This document shows positions 1-10,130 of a stretch of DNA of 48,647 bases, one piece after another (position 1 is the stretch's first letter; every line of letters starts with the position of its first letter). Location: NCBI GenBank assembly GCA_021790385.1, contig JAJYDW010000028.1, positions 1 through 48,647 on the forward strand, given 5' to 3'. The notes under the pieces were generated by a model. That model was not told the origin of the DNA. It searched no databases and worked only from the letters and a program-made list of their open reading frames with translations. A program made the position numbers and the translations under genes. This DNA is from Planctomycetota bacterium (GTDB lineage Bacteria > Planctomycetota > Phycisphaerae > WQYP01).

Positions 1-21
1 GACTTGGATTTCTCGGATCAT
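1..21 (-). CDS. 5' end of a truncated minus-strand gene
   Basis: Only the first seven codons are inside the window (M-I-R-E-I-Q-V), so the product cannot be identified. The call rests on the initiation signal: a full AAGGAGG Shine-Dalgarno (plus-strand cctcctt at 29-35) lies 7 nt before an ATG (plus-strand cat at 19-21), and the frame stays open to the edge. The gene is divergent from gltB, so 22-284 would hold both upstream regions. Confidence 0.5.
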
Positions 22-154
22 GGTGAATCCTCCTTGATTCATACTTCCTGTGTCGTCCAGGCCGCCACAGTGGCAACCTGCTCCCCACTATCCTACACCA
101 AAACCGCCAACAATAAGAGTTACACCCCCATCCACCGGCGGCGGCGGTTACATA

Positions 155-183
155 TTGATACACAACCCCGAATTGGCTAAAAT
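155..183 (+). promoter_or_regulatory. Candidate sigma70-type promoter of gltBD
   Basis: TTGATA (155-160) and TAAAAT (178-183) are separated by 17 nt, and each differs from the consensus at one position. Transcription would begin near 190, giving a leader of about 95 nt before the preferred gltB start. Confidence 0.55.
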
Positions 184-193
184 TACAAGGCTC

Positions 194-267
194 TATCCTC
201 CGGTGAGGATAGGCCTGGCGATGGAGGGGTTTTTGCTTGGTGGGTACTGGAGCCGAAAAATCGGCTC
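194..267 (+). promoter_or_regulatory. Two hairpins in the gltB leader
   Basis: Two perfect 7-bp stems follow the predicted transcription start. The first has arms 194-200 and 205-211 with a CGGT loop. The second has arms 250-256 (GAGCCGA) and 261-267 (TCGGCTC) with an AAAA loop. The second stem ends 4 nt before the GGAGG at 272-276. Neither is followed by a T-run, so they are not obvious terminators. They could affect ribosome access or choice of start; that role is inferred. Confidence 0.4.
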
Positions 268-284
268 ACTCGGAGGTTATTATA

Positions 285-3200
285 TTGAAGACACCGAACT
301 TTTCGGCCGGACTTCCAAAAAAGCAGGGGCTTTACGACCCGCAGCAGGAACATGACAGTTGCGGAGTGGGTTTTATTGCGCACATCAAGGGGCAGCCGAG
401 CCACGACATTGTTACCGATGCCATCAGCATGCTGGAACACATGGAACATCGCGGGGCCTGCGGCTGCGAGGAAAACACCGGCGATGGCGCGGGTATTCTA
501 ACTGCTTTGCCGCACGAGTTTCTGGCGAAGGTGGCCCGCCGTGATATGAAGCTGGAGTTGCCGCCCGCCGGCCGTTATGGCACGGGCATCATCTTTCTGC
601 CCTCGGATAATGAACAGCGCGTGATATGTGAAGAAATTGTGCAGCGGGTCATCCGGGAAAATGGGTTGACATTTGGCGGTTGGCGCGATGTGCCGGTGGA
701 TAACAGCACCATTGGAATTTCCGCCCGTCGCACCGAGCCGCGCATGCGCATGCTGTTTGTGCATGCCGCCGCAGAGGATACGCCCGATACGCTGGAGCGC
801 CGGTTGTACACGGCCCGGAAGATTTTCAGCCGGGAAATTCACGCGCTGGATATAAGCCAGGCTTCGTATTTTTATGTGTGCAGTCTGTCCACGAAGGTGC
901 TGATTTACAAAGGACAGCTTACGTCGGCGCAGGTTCGGGAATATTTTCGCGCGGACCTGACCGATCCGGATTATGTCAGTCATCTGGCGCTGGTTCATTC
1001 CCGCTTCAGCACCAATACTTTTCCCTCGTGGGACCGGGCGCAACCGATGCGGTTTATGGCGCATAACGGCGAAATCAACACACGACGCGGCAACATCAAT
1101 TGGATGCATGCCCGCGAAGCCATGTTCCAAAGCGCTCTTTTTGGCCAGCACATTGATGAAATAAAGCCGGTGATCGAGCCGGATACCTCCGATTCCGGTG
1201 AATTTGATAACTGTTTGGAAATGCTGCTGCATACCGGCCGCAGTCTGCCTCATGCGGTGATGATGATGATTCCTGAGGCTTGGCAGAATCATGAATCCAT
1301 GGATTTGCGCCGGCGAGCGTTTTACGAATATCATTCCTGTCTCATGGAACCATGGGATGGCCCGGCGTCGGTGGCGTTTACCGATGGCCAATACATTGGT
1401 GCCGTACTGGACCGTAACGGGCTGCGCCCAAGCCGTTACTACGTTACCTCCGACGATCGCGTGATCATGGCCAGCGAGGTGGGCGTTTTGGATATTCCGC
1501 CTCAGAATGTGGTGCGCAAGGGTCGGCTGCAACCAGGGCGCATGTTTCTCGTCGATTTCCGCCAGGGTCGCATCATAGACGATGCCGAACTCAAAGCCGC
1601 CCTGGCGGCGGAACATCCTTATGGCCAGTGGCTGCAGGAACAGCGCCTGACCCTGGAGGAAATTCCAGACGCAGATCCCACGCCCGAGCTAAGCCCGCCG
1701 GAACTGCTGAAACGCGCCCAGTGTCTGGGCTACACCACCGAAGATGTGTACAAACTGATGACGCCCATGGCCCAGCAGGGGTTGGAACCGATTGGCTCCA
1801 TGGGCAATGATGCCGCTCTGGCCTGCTTAAGCGATCAGCCGAGAATGGTCTATGATTACTTCAAACAAACCTTCGCGCAGGTAACCAATCCACCGCTGGA
1901 TTCCGACAAGGAATCCATTGTGATGAGTCTGGAAAGCTACATTGGCCCGGAGAAAAACCTGCTGGAGGCCACGCCCGGCCACGCTCATCGACTGCTGCTG
2001 CCGCAACCGATTCTTACCAATGAACAACTGGCTAAACTGTCGCACCTGAACCACCGTGGCTGGAAAAGCCGGGTGGTGAACGCCGTGTTTGAACGCAGCG
2101 GCGGTCCGGAGGCCATGGTGGACGCCTTGGAAAGCATCTGCCAGCAAACGGATCAGGCCATTCGCGACGGCTGCGGCATTGTTATTTTGTCCGATCGAGC
2201 CATGGGGCCGACCAAGGTAGCCATTCCGGCCCTGATGGTCTGCGGAGCGGTGCATCATCACCTGGTCCGCCAGGGCACGCGCACGCGAATTGGCCTGGTT
2301 CTTGAAACCGGAGAAACCCGTGAAGTGCATCACCACTGTCTGCTCATCGGATACGGTGCCGATGCTATCAATCCATACCTGGCGTTTGAAGTTTTGTGGA
2401 ACCTGCGGCGGGAAAAGAGCCTGGATGCCGCCTTGGATGACACCAAAATCGCGAAAAATTATATCAAGGCCGTCGGCAAAGGCCTGCTGAAAGTGATGAG
2501 CAAAATGGGCATTTCCACCCTGCAAAGCTATAAGGGTGCCCAGATTTTTGAAGCCATCGGGCTGGATCACACCGTCATCCACCGATGCTTCGCCGGCACC
2601 GTTTCCAAAATCGATGGGGTGGGTTTTCCAGTGCTCGCCGCCGAAGCCCTGCGCCGCCATGCCATCGGCTTCCCGGAGGAATCTGCGGCCATGCCTCTGC
2701 CGGTGCTGCCGGAAGGCGGCCAGTATTTCTGGCGAAAAGACGGCGAACAGCACCTGCTCAACCCGGAAACTATCGCCTACGTGCAGGAAGCGACCCGGAC
2801 CAACAGCCAGGAGGTTTATGCCCGCTACGCCAAACTGATCAACGAGCAATCAGGGCGGCTTTGCACGTTGCGCGGCCTTTTTAAACTCAAGGCCGGTCCG
2901 GCCCCCGTGCTGCTGGCGGAAGTTGAACCTGCAGCCGAAATTGTCAAACGTTTTGTCACCGGTGCGATGAGCCTGGGCTCCATTTCGCCGGAGGCCCATG
3001 AAACGCTGGCCATTGCCATGAACCGCATGGGTGGAAAATCCAACACAGGAGAAGGGGGGGAAGATGCCCGCCGTTTCACCCGCGATGCCAACGGTGATTT
3101 TCGTCGCTCGGCTATCAAGCAGGTGGCCAGCGCCCGTTTTGGCGTGACCATCAACTATCTGACCAATGCCGACGAATTGCAGATTAAAATGGCCCAGGGG

Positions 3201-4859
3201 GCCAAGCCGGGTGAAGGCGGCCAATTGCCTGGCCACAAGGTGGACCGCTACATTGGACGGCTGCGCCATGCTACTCCGGGAGTGCAGCTTATCAGTCCGC
3301 CACCGCACCACGACATTTATTCCATCGAAGACCTGGCGCAGTTGATCCACGATCTGAAAAACGCCAATCCCGCAGCGCGGGTAAGCGTCAAGCTGGTGGC
3401 GGAAATGGGCGTAGGCACGGTGGCCGCGGGTGTGGCCAAGGCCCATGCGGATCATGTGTTAATTGCCGGGCACGATGGTGGAACCGGCGCTTCGCCCCTG
3501 ACGAGCATCAAACATGCGGGCACTCCGTGGGAACTGGGTTTGGCGGAAACGCATCAGACCCTGGTGCTCAACGATTTGCGCAGCCGTATTGTGGTACAGG
3601 TGGACGGCCAGCTTAAAACCGGACGCGATGTGATTATCGGGGCACTGCTGGGCGCGGAGGAATTCGGTTTTGCCACCGTGCCGCTGGTTGCGATGGGCTG
3701 TATCATGATGCGGGCCTGCCATCTCAACACCTGCCCGGTCGGCATTGCCACGCAGGATCCGGTACTGCGCAAGAAATTCGCGGGCAAGCCGGAATACGTG
3801 GTCAATTTCTTCTTCCTGCTGGCCGAAGAAGTGCGGCAACTGATGGCCTATATGGGATTCCGCAAATTCAACGACCTTATCGGTCGCGTGGATATGCTGG
3901 AGGTGGATGCGGCGATTCAGCACTGGAAAGCCCAGGGGCTGGACCTGACGCCCATTTTAACTCCCGCGGCAAAACTGCATGATCACGTGGAGGTGTACGC
4001 CACCCGCAAGCAGGATCATGGCCTGGAACTGGCTTTGGATAACACCATTATCCGCGATGCCCGGCAGGCGTTGGAATCCAAAAAACCGGTCAAACTCAAT
4101 TATCCCATCCGCAACATCAACCGCACGGTCGGCACCATGCTCAGCCATGAAGTGGCGAAGCGGTACGGTGAAACCGGTTTGCCGGATGAAACCATCCAGA
4201 TCAAATTCACCGGCTCCGCCGGGCAAAGTTTTGGCGCCTGGCTGGCCAGAGGTATTCGCCTGGAACTCGAAGGCGATGCCAACGATTACGTAGGCAAAGG
4301 CCTGTCCGGCGGAGAGGTGGTGGTTTATCCGGATCGACGGGCTACTTTTGCAGCCCACGAAAATATCGTCATCGGTAACGTGGCCCTCTACGGGGCCACC
4401 AGCGGGCGGGCCTTCTTCCGCGGGGTGGCAGGCGAGCGATTTTGTGTGCGCAACTCCGGAGCCTGGGCCGTCGTGGAAGGCGTAGGCGATCATGGCTGTG
4501 AATACATGACCGGTGGGCGGGCCGTGGTTCTGGGCACCACCGGGCGGAATTTTGCCGCCGGCATGTCCGGCGGCATCGCCTACGTTTATGACCCGCAGGA
4601 ACAGTTTCTGGCCCGCTGCAACCTGGCGATGGTGGAACTGGAAAAAATCACGGATCCGCAGGATATTGCCGACCTCCGCGAACTTATTACGCAACATGTT
4701 ACTTTCACCGGGAGCACCGTGGCCAAAAATATACTCGCGGACTGGAAAAACACCCTTTCGCAATTCCACAAGGTCATGCCGATGGACTACCGGCGAGCTT
4801 TGCAGCAACAGGCCGAGCAGGCCCGCAACGGCGCTGCAGAGGAGGTGCGACATGGGTAA
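285..4859 (+). CDS. gltB: Glutamate synthase (GOGAT) large subunit
   Basis: Large subunit of glutamate synthase, which moves the amide nitrogen of glutamine onto 2-oxoglutarate to make glutamate in the cytoplasm. From this start it has 1524 residues, usual for the bacterial alpha subunit. The order is a class II glutaminase domain, a central domain, an FMN/synthase domain and a C-terminal beta-helix. The catalytic Cys is C26 in HDSCGVGF, exposed after removal of a short propeptide. The 3Fe-4S ligands are C1139, C1145 and C1150 ([12 protein letters not shown]). I chose TTG at 285 because GGAGG (272-276) sits 8 nt before it and the propeptide then has a normal length. A second in-frame TTG at 237 also has a GGAGG (223-227), so a 16-residue longer form is possible. 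The gene overlaps gltD by 8 nt. Confidence 0.95.
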   Translation: MKTPNFSAGLPKKQGLYDPQQEHDSCGVGFIAHIKGQPSHDIVTDAISMLEHMEHRGACGCEENTGDGAGILTALPHEFLAKVARRDMKLELPPAGRYGTGIIFLPSDNEQRVICEEIVQRVIRENGLTFGGWRDVPVDNSTIGISARRTEPRMRMLFVHAAAEDTPDTLERRLYTARKIFSREIHALDISQASYFYVCSLSTKVLIYKGQLTSAQVREYFRADLTDPDYVSHLALVHSRFSTNTFPSWDRAQPMRFMAHNGEINTRRGNINWMHAREAMFQSALFGQHIDEIKPVIEPDTSDSGEFDNCLEMLLHTGRSLPHAVMMMIPEAWQNHESMDLRRRAFYEYHSCLMEPWDGPASVAFTDGQYIGAVLDRNGLRPSRYYVTSDDRVIMASEVGVLDIPPQNVVRKGRLQPGRMFLVDFRQGRIIDDAELKAALAAEHPYGQWLQEQRLTLEEIPDADPTPELSPPELLKRAQCLGYTTEDVYKLMTPMAQQGLEPIGSMGNDAALACLSDQPRMVYDYFKQTFAQVTNPPLDSDKESIVMSLESYIGPEKNLLEATPGHAHRLLLPQPILTNEQLAKLSHLNHRGWKSRVVNAVFERSGGPEAMVDALESICQQTDQAIRDGCGIVILSDRAMGPTKVAIPALMVCGAVHHHLVRQGTRTRIGLVLETGETREVHHHCLLIGYGADAINPYLAFEVLWNLRREKSLDAALDDTKIAKNYIKAVGKGLLKVMSKMGISTLQSYKGAQIFEAIGLDHTVIHRCFAGTVSKIDGVGFPVLAAEALRRHAIGFPEESAAMPLPVLPEGGQYFWRKDGEQHLLNPETIAYVQEATRTNSQEVYARYAKLINEQSGRLCTLRGLFKLKAGPAPVLLAEVEPAAEIVKRFVTGAMSLGSISPEAHETLAIAMNRMGGKSNTGEGGEDARRFTRDANGDFRRSAIKQVASARFGVTINYLTNADELQIKMAQGAKPGEGGQLPGHKVDRYIGRLRHATPGVQLISPPPHHDIYSIEDLAQLIHDLKNANPAARVSVKLVAEMGVGTVAAGVAKAHADHVLIAGHDGGTGASPLTSIKHAGTPWELGLAETHQTLVLNDLRSRIVVQVDGQLKTGRDVIIGALLGAEEFGFATVPLVAMGCIMMRACHLNTCPVGIATQDPVLRKKFAGKPEYVVNFFFLLAEEVRQLMAYMGFRKFNDLIGRVDMLEVDAAIQHWKAQGLDLTPILTPAAKLHDHVEVYATRKQDHGLELALDNTIIRDARQALESKKPVKLNYPIRNINRTVGTMLSHEVAKRYGETGLPDETIQIKFTGSAGQSFGAWLARGIRLELEGDANDYVGKGLSGGEVVVYPDRRATFAAHENIVIGNVALYGATSGRAFFRGVAGERFCVRNSGAWAVVEGVGDHGCEYMTGGRAVVLGTTGRNFAAGMSGGIAYVYDPQEQFLARCNLAMVELEKITDPQDIADLRELITQHVTFTGSTVAKNILADWKNTLSQFHKVMPMDYRRALQQQAEQARNGAAEEVRHG

Positions 4860-6312
4860 ACCCACTGGATTTATGGAATACCCCAGGGAATTGCCCGGCG
4901 ACCGCAACCCGCGCTTGCGCATTTTGGACTGGAATGAATTTCACGATCACCTCCCGGAAAAAAAACTCCAGGATCAGGGTGCCCGGTGCATGGATTGCGG
5001 CGTGCCTTTCTGCCATAGCGCCTGCCCGGTGAATAACCTGATTCCGGAATGGAATGACTTGGTGTATCGCGGTCACTGGAAGGAAGCGATTATCCGCCTG
5101 TGGAAAACCAACAACTTTCCGGAATTTACCGGGCGGGTATGCCCGGCTCCGTGTGAGGGTTCATGTGTACTGGGCATCAATGAACCGCCGGTGACCATCA
5201 AAAATATCGAAGCTTCCCTGATTGACAATGCCTGGGAGCAAGGCTGGGTGCTGCCTCAGCCACCCGCGGCGCGGACCGGCAAAAAAGTGGCCGTGATCGG
5301 CTCCGGACCGGCCGGATTGGCGGCGGCGGACCAGCTCAATAAGGCCGGCCACCTGGTAACGGTGTATGAACGTGCAGATCGCATTGGCGGGCTGCTGATG
5401 TACGGCATCCCCAATATGAAGCTGGATAAAAAAAATGTGGTCGAGCGCCGCGTAAAACTCATGGAACAGGAAGGCGTGCGGTTTGTCACCAACGCCCATA
5501 TTGGTAAAGATGTAAGCGTGCATGATCTGCTCAAAGAGGTGGATGCGATGATTCTGGCCACCGGGGCCACCAAGCCACGGGATCTTCCACCCACGCCGGG
5601 GCGAAATCTCACCGGCATTCACTTTGCTGTGGATTTTCTCCACGCCAACACCAAGAGCCTGCTGGACTCCAATCATCAGGATGGCCGCTATATTTCCGCC
5701 AAGGATAAAAACGTCATCGTCATCGGTGGAGGCGATACCGGCACCGACTGCATCGGCACATCACTGCGGCATGGCTGCCGGGGGCTGGTGAATTTTGAAT
5801 TGCTGGCCCAGCCGCCGGTCAATCGGGCTACGGACAACCCATGGCCCCAGTGGCCGCGTGTGCTTCGCGTAGATTATGGTCACGAGGAGGCGAAAACCAA
5901 ATTCGGGCAGGATCCCCGTCAATACTGCATTTTGACCAAGGAATTTTTAGGCGATGATCAGGGACGGGTGCGAGCACTTAAAACCGTCCAGGTGGATTGG
6001 GTGCGCGATAACGGCAAACTGGGCATGAAGGAAATTCCCGGCTCCGAGCAGGAGTGGCCGGCAGATTTGGTCCTGCTGGCCATGGGCTTTCTGGGGCCGG
6101 AAGATACGTTGGTCAGCGCCCTGGGGATGCATACGGATACCCGCTCCAACTACAAGGCGGAGTACGGAAAATTTGCCACCTCAGTTGAAGGCGTGTTTGC
6201 CGCCGGCGATTGCCGTCGCGGCCAATCGCTGGTGGTATGGGCCATCAACGAGGGGCGTGGAGCCGCCCGTGAATGCGATCGCTACCTGATGGGTGCTACA
6301 CGTCTGCCCTGA
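4852..6312 (+). CDS. gltD: Glutamate synthase small subunit
   Basis: Small (beta) subunit of glutamate synthase, which passes electrons from NAD(P)H through FAD and Fe-S clusters to GltB. It has 486 residues, the usual size. The N-terminal Cys clusters bind the 4Fe-4S centres: C46, C49, C54 and C58 ([13 protein letters not shown]), then C97, C101 and C105 (CPAPCEGSC). An FAD dinucleotide fold starts near residue 146 ([13 protein letters not shown]) and an NAD(P)H fold near 288 ([12 protein letters not shown]). The ATG overlaps the end of gltB by 8 nt, and a GAGGAGG lies 6 nt upstream, so the two are translationally coupled. The next gene is convergent, only 13 nt away, and I see no clear hairpin terminator between them. 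Confidence 0.95.
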   Translation: MGKPTGFMEYPRELPGDRNPRLRILDWNEFHDHLPEKKLQDQGARCMDCGVPFCHSACPVNNLIPEWNDLVYRGHWKEAIIRLWKTNNFPEFTGRVCPAPCEGSCVLGINEPPVTIKNIEASLIDNAWEQGWVLPQPPAARTGKKVAVIGSGPAGLAAADQLNKAGHLVTVYERADRIGGLLMYGIPNMKLDKKNVVERRVKLMEQEGVRFVTNAHIGKDVSVHDLLKEVDAMILATGATKPRDLPPTPGRNLTGIHFAVDFLHANTKSLLDSNHQDGRYISAKDKNVIVIGGGDTGTDCIGTSLRHGCRGLVNFELLAQPPVNRATDNPWPQWPRVLRVDYGHEEAKTKFGQDPRQYCILTKEFLGDDQGRVRALKTVQVDWVRDNGKLGMKEIPGSEQEWPADLVLLAMGFLGPEDTLVSALGMHTDTRSNYKAEYGKFATSVEGVFAAGDCRRGQSLVVWAINEGRGAARECDRYLMGATRLP

Positions 6313-6325
6313 GCCAGGATACGGT

Positions 6326-6772
6326 TTAAGACTTGGTTGACGGCTCGCCGTCTTTCACGCGCTGGCCGACGATTTGGAAGCGGTGGCTGACCGCTGTAAA
6401 CCCCATTTTTTTGGCAATGCGGTTGCGCAGTTTCACCACCTCGTCATTGAGAAAGGCCAAAATCTCTCCGCTTTCCATATCCACCAGGTGATCGTGCCCG
6501 ACCCCATCACCTACGTAATCGTAATAGCATTGCCGGCCGGAGCGAAATAAAACCGGCTTGAGCAGTTGCGCCGCCACCAGATGTTTAAGCGTGCGGTACA
6601 CGGTGGCCCGGCTGGCGCGACAGTTCATCTGACGCAGCAGCAGCAGCAGTTCTTCGGCTTCAAACGGCCGGGCCAATTGCTGGGCACTTTGCAGAATGGC
6701 CCTGCGTTCGGTGGTGTATTTTAACTGCCGTTGATGCAGAAAATCGCGGAACTTATTTTGGGCCACGTCCAT
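6326..6772 (-). CDS. Fur-family transcriptional regulator
   Basis: 148-residue DNA-binding regulator of the Fur/PerR/Zur family, which normally senses a metal ion or peroxide. The winged-helix part is clear (RASRATVYRTLKHL). The metal-binding half keeps the H-D-H of the regulatory site (GHDHLVDMESGEILAF) and a later His (SHRFQIVG). The CxxC pair that holds structural zinc in many family members is absent: the first Cys position reads D-M-E-S, and there is no C-terminal Cys pair. The sensed ligand cannot be assigned. The frame is open further upstream, into the end of the aminotransferase gene, but MDVAQNKF matches the usual family start. I see no strong Shine-Dalgarno there. Confidence 0.85.
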   Translation of the reverse strand: MDVAQNKFRDFLHQRQLKYTTERRAILQSAQQLARPFEAEELLLLLRQMNCRASRATVYRTLKHLVAAQLLKPVLFRSGRQCYYDYVGDGVGHDHLVDMESGEILAFLNDEVVKLRNRIAKKMGFTAVSHRFQIVGQRVKDGEPSTKS

Positions 6773-6827
6773 AGGGCGAATTATCCCCGCTGCCCCCCAT
6801 GGCTGGCAAATGGCGAACGGTCGTACG

Positions 6828-7967
6828 TTATCCCGCCAGCGCCGCAAGTTCCTGATGGGCCGCCGCCACACCAGCCCCAAACGTAAATTGGTGGCCCTGT
6901 TTTTTCAGGACCACTTCGATGGCGCTGATCAGGCCCAGTGTGTCCGGGGCATCCACATAGCCCATGTGGCTGATGCGGAAGATTTTGCCTTCCATGGAAC
7001 CCTGCCCCGCGGCGGTATTCATGTTGAATTCTTTGCGGAGCGCCCCACGGAAAGCTTTGTCGTCAAAACCCGCCGGGTAATAAATACCCGTAACCGAATC
7101 CACCGGATCCTGTGAAAACACCTTGAGACCCATGGCCACCGCCGCGGCCCGGGTGGCGCGAGCCAGACCCGCGGTGCGCCGCCAGACATTAGCCATTCCT
7201 TCCTGGACGATCATTTCCAGGGCCTTGTTTAACCCGCGCACCAGTGTTACCGCGGGAGTCCAAGGCACATCATTCTCGGCGAGACTCTTGAGATAATGCG
7301 GCAGACTCAGGTACAAATTCGGCTGCACTACCGTTTCAATTTTCTTACGGGCCTTTTCGGAAACACTGACAAACGCCAATCCCGGCGGCAGCATCAACGC
7401 CTTTTGCGAACCGGTGATCAGCATATCCACGCCCCATTCATCGGGCTTTACCGGAATTGCGCCCACGCTGGTAATGCCGTCGACAATCAGAAGCGCTTCG
7501 GTCGCCCGCACCAATTCGGCAATCGCCTGGAGATCATTACGGGTGCAAGTGCTGGTTTCGCTGTGGCAAAGCGTGACGGCATCGAACTTTTTGTCGGCCA
7601 GTGCCGCCGCTACCGCCTCCGGCTTAACAGCGTGGCCATATTCGGCCTTGAGTTCGGTGACCTGGCATTTATTGCGCTTGGCAATGGTAACCCAGCGCTC
7701 GGCAAATTTTCCATTGGACAACGCCAGAACGCTGCCACCCTGCGGAATGGAGTTGATCATGGCCGCTTCAAACCCGGCCGTGCCGCTGCCGGCAATCGTC
7801 ACCACCGGATTTTTGGTTTGCATGACTTCCTGCAGGTTTTTGTTTACTGCGGCAAAAAGCGTGCGATATTCCTGTGTTCGATGGTGAAACACCGGCTTGG
7901 CCATTTCCAATAAAACTTCTTCCGGAACGCTGGTTGGTCCCGGCGTAAAAAGACGCATGCGATTCAT
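6828..7967 (-). CDS. Class V PLP aminotransferase (alanine/serine-glyoxylate type)
   Basis: 379-residue pyridoxal-phosphate enzyme of the small-subunit soluble hydrogenase / serine-pyruvate / alanine-glyoxylate aminotransferase group. It begins with the family hallmark LFTPGPTSVPEEV. The PLP lysine is K189 in TGSQKALMLPPG, and the cofactor aspartate lies in LLIVDGITSVGAI. It probably transfers amino groups between alanine or serine and glyoxylate or pyruvate, but substrate choice cannot be read from sequence. ATG 7967 was chosen because a GGAG lies 7 nt upstream and the TPGP motif falls at the normal distance. A terminator hairpin separates it from nifU, so it probably has its own promoter. 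Confidence 0.85.
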   Translation of the reverse strand: MNRMRLFTPGPTSVPEEVLLEMAKPVFHHRTQEYRTLFAAVNKNLQEVMQTKNPVVTIAGSGTAGFEAAMINSIPQGGSVLALSNGKFAERWVTIAKRNKCQVTELKAEYGHAVKPEAVAAALADKKFDAVTLCHSETSTCTRNDLQAIAELVRATEALLIVDGITSVGAIPVKPDEWGVDMLITGSQKALMLPPGLAFVSVSEKARKKIETVVQPNLYLSLPHYLKSLAENDVPWTPAVTLVRGLNKALEMIVQEGMANVWRRTAGLARATRAAAVAMGLKVFSQDPVDSVTGIYYPAGFDDKAFRGALRKEFNMNTAAGQGSMEGKIFRISHMGYVDAPDTLGLISAIEVVLKKQGHQFTFGAGVAAAHQELAALAG

Positions 7968-7992
7968 GTGGTAACTCCAAATTAACGTCAAC

Positions 7993-8023
7993 AAAAAAAC
8001 CGGACAATCCAAATATGCCCGGT
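7993..8023 (-). terminator. Rho-independent terminator after the NifU-like gene
   Basis: Read on the minus strand, ACCGGGCA and TGTCCGGT form an 8-bp stem (one G-U pair, 9-nt loop), followed directly by a run of seven T. It lies 47 nt past the stop of the NifU-like gene. Confidence 0.65.
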
Positions 8024-8069
8024 CCATTCTTCAGCAACTTTCATACCGGTTTATGTATTCTCGCGCCTC

Positions 8070-8348
8070 TTATGGATCCAGACAGACGACCTGGGTGATT
8101 TCCGGAACCTGCTGGCGAAGGTTTCGCTCGATTCCAAAACGCAGCGTCGCCTGTGAACTGGGGCAACCCACACAGGCCCCATGAAATCGTACAGATACTA
8201 CACCATCCGGTGTAATGTCCACCAATTCCACATCGCCTCCATCCCACTGGATCATGGGGCGAATAGATTCCAGCGCTGCCGCCACGCGATCCTTGACGTT
8301 CACTTCGGCCTGCACATCAGGTTCTAAGCCATCTGTTTTGACCTTCAT
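8070..8348 (-). CDS. NifU-type Fe-S cluster scaffold/carrier protein
   Basis: 92-residue stand-alone NifU C-terminal domain (Nfu type), which carries iron-sulfur clusters to target enzymes. The diagnostic features are present: IRPMIQWDGGDVELVDI and the cluster-binding CxxC in GACVGCPSS. The frame is open further upstream, but ATG 8348 (MKVKTDG) gives the normal domain length and has a GAGG about 5 nt before it. No isc or suf partner is in the window. Fe-S clients nearby include GltBD, KorDABC and RimO, which is context and not evidence of pairing. Confidence 0.85.
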   Translation of the reverse strand: MKVKTDGLEPDVQAEVNVKDRVAAALESIRPMIQWDGGDVELVDITPDGVVSVRFHGACVGCPSSQATLRFGIERNLRQQVPEITQVVCLDP

Positions 8349-8540
8349 GACCACCTCTGTCAGCAGTATAGACGTGCAGCTCGGTCTATTCAACCTATGG
8401 TGTTTTCGCGATAGCGTAGGGCTTTGGTCAGCCGTGGCCGGATGTGCTGCAGATTGCTATACTGGCTTCAGGTCGAAGATTTCGCTTGCCACAGGCATGA
8501 ATGCGCTCGATCCGCCGGGAACCTGATATTGGGTCATATC

Positions 8541-9536
8541 ATGGCTATAAATAACTTGAGTCGCGTAAGGCCGTGGCCGGTTGGCCCCCGGATTTCCGTG
8601 ACGGTGTTGGCGGCGCTGGTGATGTCTGCCCTGGCGATTAGCGGTCCTGCGCTAACCCGGGCCGCAGTCATGCACCCGGCCGGCTTGGGCGGAAGTAACC
8701 AGCACCATGGTGGCGTTACGCGCGAAATCGAGACGCACAAAGGCCCGGTGCATCCGTCGGTAAAAACCACCCATCCCCTCTGGCCACAGGGGTATTACCT
8801 CCACGAGGTCCGTGGCTGGATTCGAATTCTGAAAAACCGGTCGTATCCACGGCTGGTATTTGCTCACCCACGCAAAGGCTGGCGCAAATTCATCCGGCTG
8901 TTACCCAATTTAACTCTCGCTACCCTCCTCAAACACCATGCGATCCAGTCTGCGCTTGTGCAGGTCAGTGGCGAAGTTACGGCGTACAAGGGGGAAAATT
9001 ATCTGCTGCTGGACGCCAACGTCACTTTTCCATCATTGCGGCGGCCCGCCGCGCCGAAACCAGCGCCCACCACCGCCACCAAAAAACTTCCACATCGATT
9101 TTCACGGCGTACGCCGCCCAACCCGAAGGTACTCATTAATTCTCTTTTGCACTATCATATATCCCGTCCGACCGGTCTGAACGCTGCGCCGCCGGCTTCC
9201 GCGGTACGGCCGCCTTTGCCAACACCAAGACCTTATCGCAGCGGTCAATGGACTGCTCTGCCCGAAGGCACGTATATCTGGAATCAGCGCGGACGACTGC
9301 TGCGAAACCCGGTTACCGGCCAATGGCTGTTCGTGTTTACGTCGGATGGTCGTGGCACGGGCCGCCCACCAATTATTCTGTTGCCTTGCCGACAACTGGC
9401 CATGTTGGAAGCCCAGAACAATGGCCCTGATAGAGGGAAACCTTTCATCGTCAGCGGTGAAGTAACCGAATATCACCACCACAATTTTTTACTTCTGACG
9501 GCGGCTGAACGGTTTTATCTCATGGACCGCTTTTAA
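8541..9536 (+). CDS. Secreted protein of unknown function with a duplicated domain
   Basis: I do not recognise this 331-residue protein. It starts with a signal peptide or membrane anchor (hydrophobic stretch about residues 17-36, ending near ALTRAAVM). The mature part holds two copies of a ~80-residue domain. Copy 1 (about residues 80-160) begins GYYLHEVRG and ends VQVSGEVTAYKGENYLLL. Copy 2 (about 245-330) begins GTYIWNQRG and ends FIVSGEVTEYHHHNFLLL. Each also contains an RG near its start and a central I-x-LLP. A Pro/Arg-rich linker joins them. The SGEVT-x-Y...LLL pattern resembles the strands of a small OB-like beta barrel, which is inference. ATG 8541 was chosen over upstream starts because the signal sequence follows it. 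It stands alone between minus-strand genes. Confidence 0.7.
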   Translation: MAINNLSRVRPWPVGPRISVTVLAALVMSALAISGPALTRAAVMHPAGLGGSNQHHGGVTREIETHKGPVHPSVKTTHPLWPQGYYLHEVRGWIRILKNRSYPRLVFAHPRKGWRKFIRLLPNLTLATLLKHHAIQSALVQVSGEVTAYKGENYLLLDANVTFPSLRRPAAPKPAPTTATKKLPHRFSRRTPPNPKVLINSLLHYHISRPTGLNAAPPASAVRPPLPTPRPYRSGQWTALPEGTYIWNQRGRLLRNPVTGQWLFVFTSDGRGTGRPPIILLPCRQLAMLEAQNNGPDRGKPFIVSGEVTEYHHHNFLLLTAAERFYLMDRF

Positions 9537-9569
9537 GTATACCTGCGGCCCGGCACAGTATTTTGAAGT

Positions 9570-10130
9570 CTATTGCACCGGGGATTGGACCGTCGGATTT
9601 GGCTGCTGTTTGCGCAGAATTTGTACGAGATGTTGTTCCGCCCTGGCCAACAGCACCTGGGCATTTTTGTAGGTCAACTGGGCCATAGCCTGCTCGAATG
9701 GCAGCCAGGCATAACCGCAGTGCTCCTCTGAAAGGTTCACCTGCGAGGTTTTTGTACGCCCTAGAAAATAAGTAACTTGTTTATGAATCCGTCCCTTCAC
9801 CCCGGAAACGAATTGGTACTCCATTTTTTGTTCGTAGCCGGGTACACGATCCACCTGGCGAATTCCCGTTTCTTCCCGCAATTCCCGCACAGCCGCCACC
9901 CAGGCCGTTTCGCCCGCTTCCAGATGTCCCTTCGGATAATCCCAGTGGTTGCCGTAATCCAGTAACAGATAAACACGCCCCTGCGGCAGATCGCGAAACA
10001 AGATAAAACCGGCGGAATATTCACGGCGAACGCCCCGTGTCTGCTTTCTGGTGCGGGCAGCTTTACCGCCATGTGGCGTACGCACCAGTTTGTTTTGTGG
10101 ATTGGTGGTTTCCGGCGGCACGGGCTTCAC
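9570..10130 (-). CDS. Nudix hydrolase, Ap4A-hydrolase-like
   Basis: 186-residue Nudix-family hydrolase, probably cleaving dinucleoside polyphosphates such as Ap4A or a similar nucleoside diphosphate derivative. The Nudix box is complete (GHLEAGETAWVAAVRELREE, then TGI). The preceding HWDYPKGHLE and the later EYQF and TYFL strands are typical of bis(5'-nucleosyl)-tetraphosphatases. The N-terminal ~38 residues are basic and look disordered. It begins with GTG in a 4-nt GTGA overlap with the upstream DinB-like gene, so the two are translationally coupled at the end of the tsf operon. Confidence 0.85.
   Translation of the reverse strand: MKPVPPETTNPQNKLVRTPHGGKAARTRKQTRGVRREYSAGFILFRDLPQGRVYLLLDYGNHWDYPKGHLEAGETAWVAAVRELREETGIRQVDRVPGYEQKMEYQFVSGVKGRIHKQVTYFLGRTKTSQVNLSEEHCGYAWLPFEQAMAQLTYKNAQVLLARAEQHLVQILRKQQPNPTVQSPVQ

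Noticed and set aside
237..284. Longer gltB start at TTG 237 as the annotated start
   Set aside because: Possible, but the added 16 residues are unlike known GltB propeptides and cover a perfect hairpin. The 285 TTG has an equally good ribosome site and a typical propeptide length.
50..355. 101-codon frame overlapping the gltB start
   Set aside because: Pro-rich, out of frame with gltB, and covers the divergent promoter region.
498..1616. 372-codon minus-strand open frame inside gltB
   Set aside because: Antisense shadow arising from GC-rich codon usage in gltB; no start signals.
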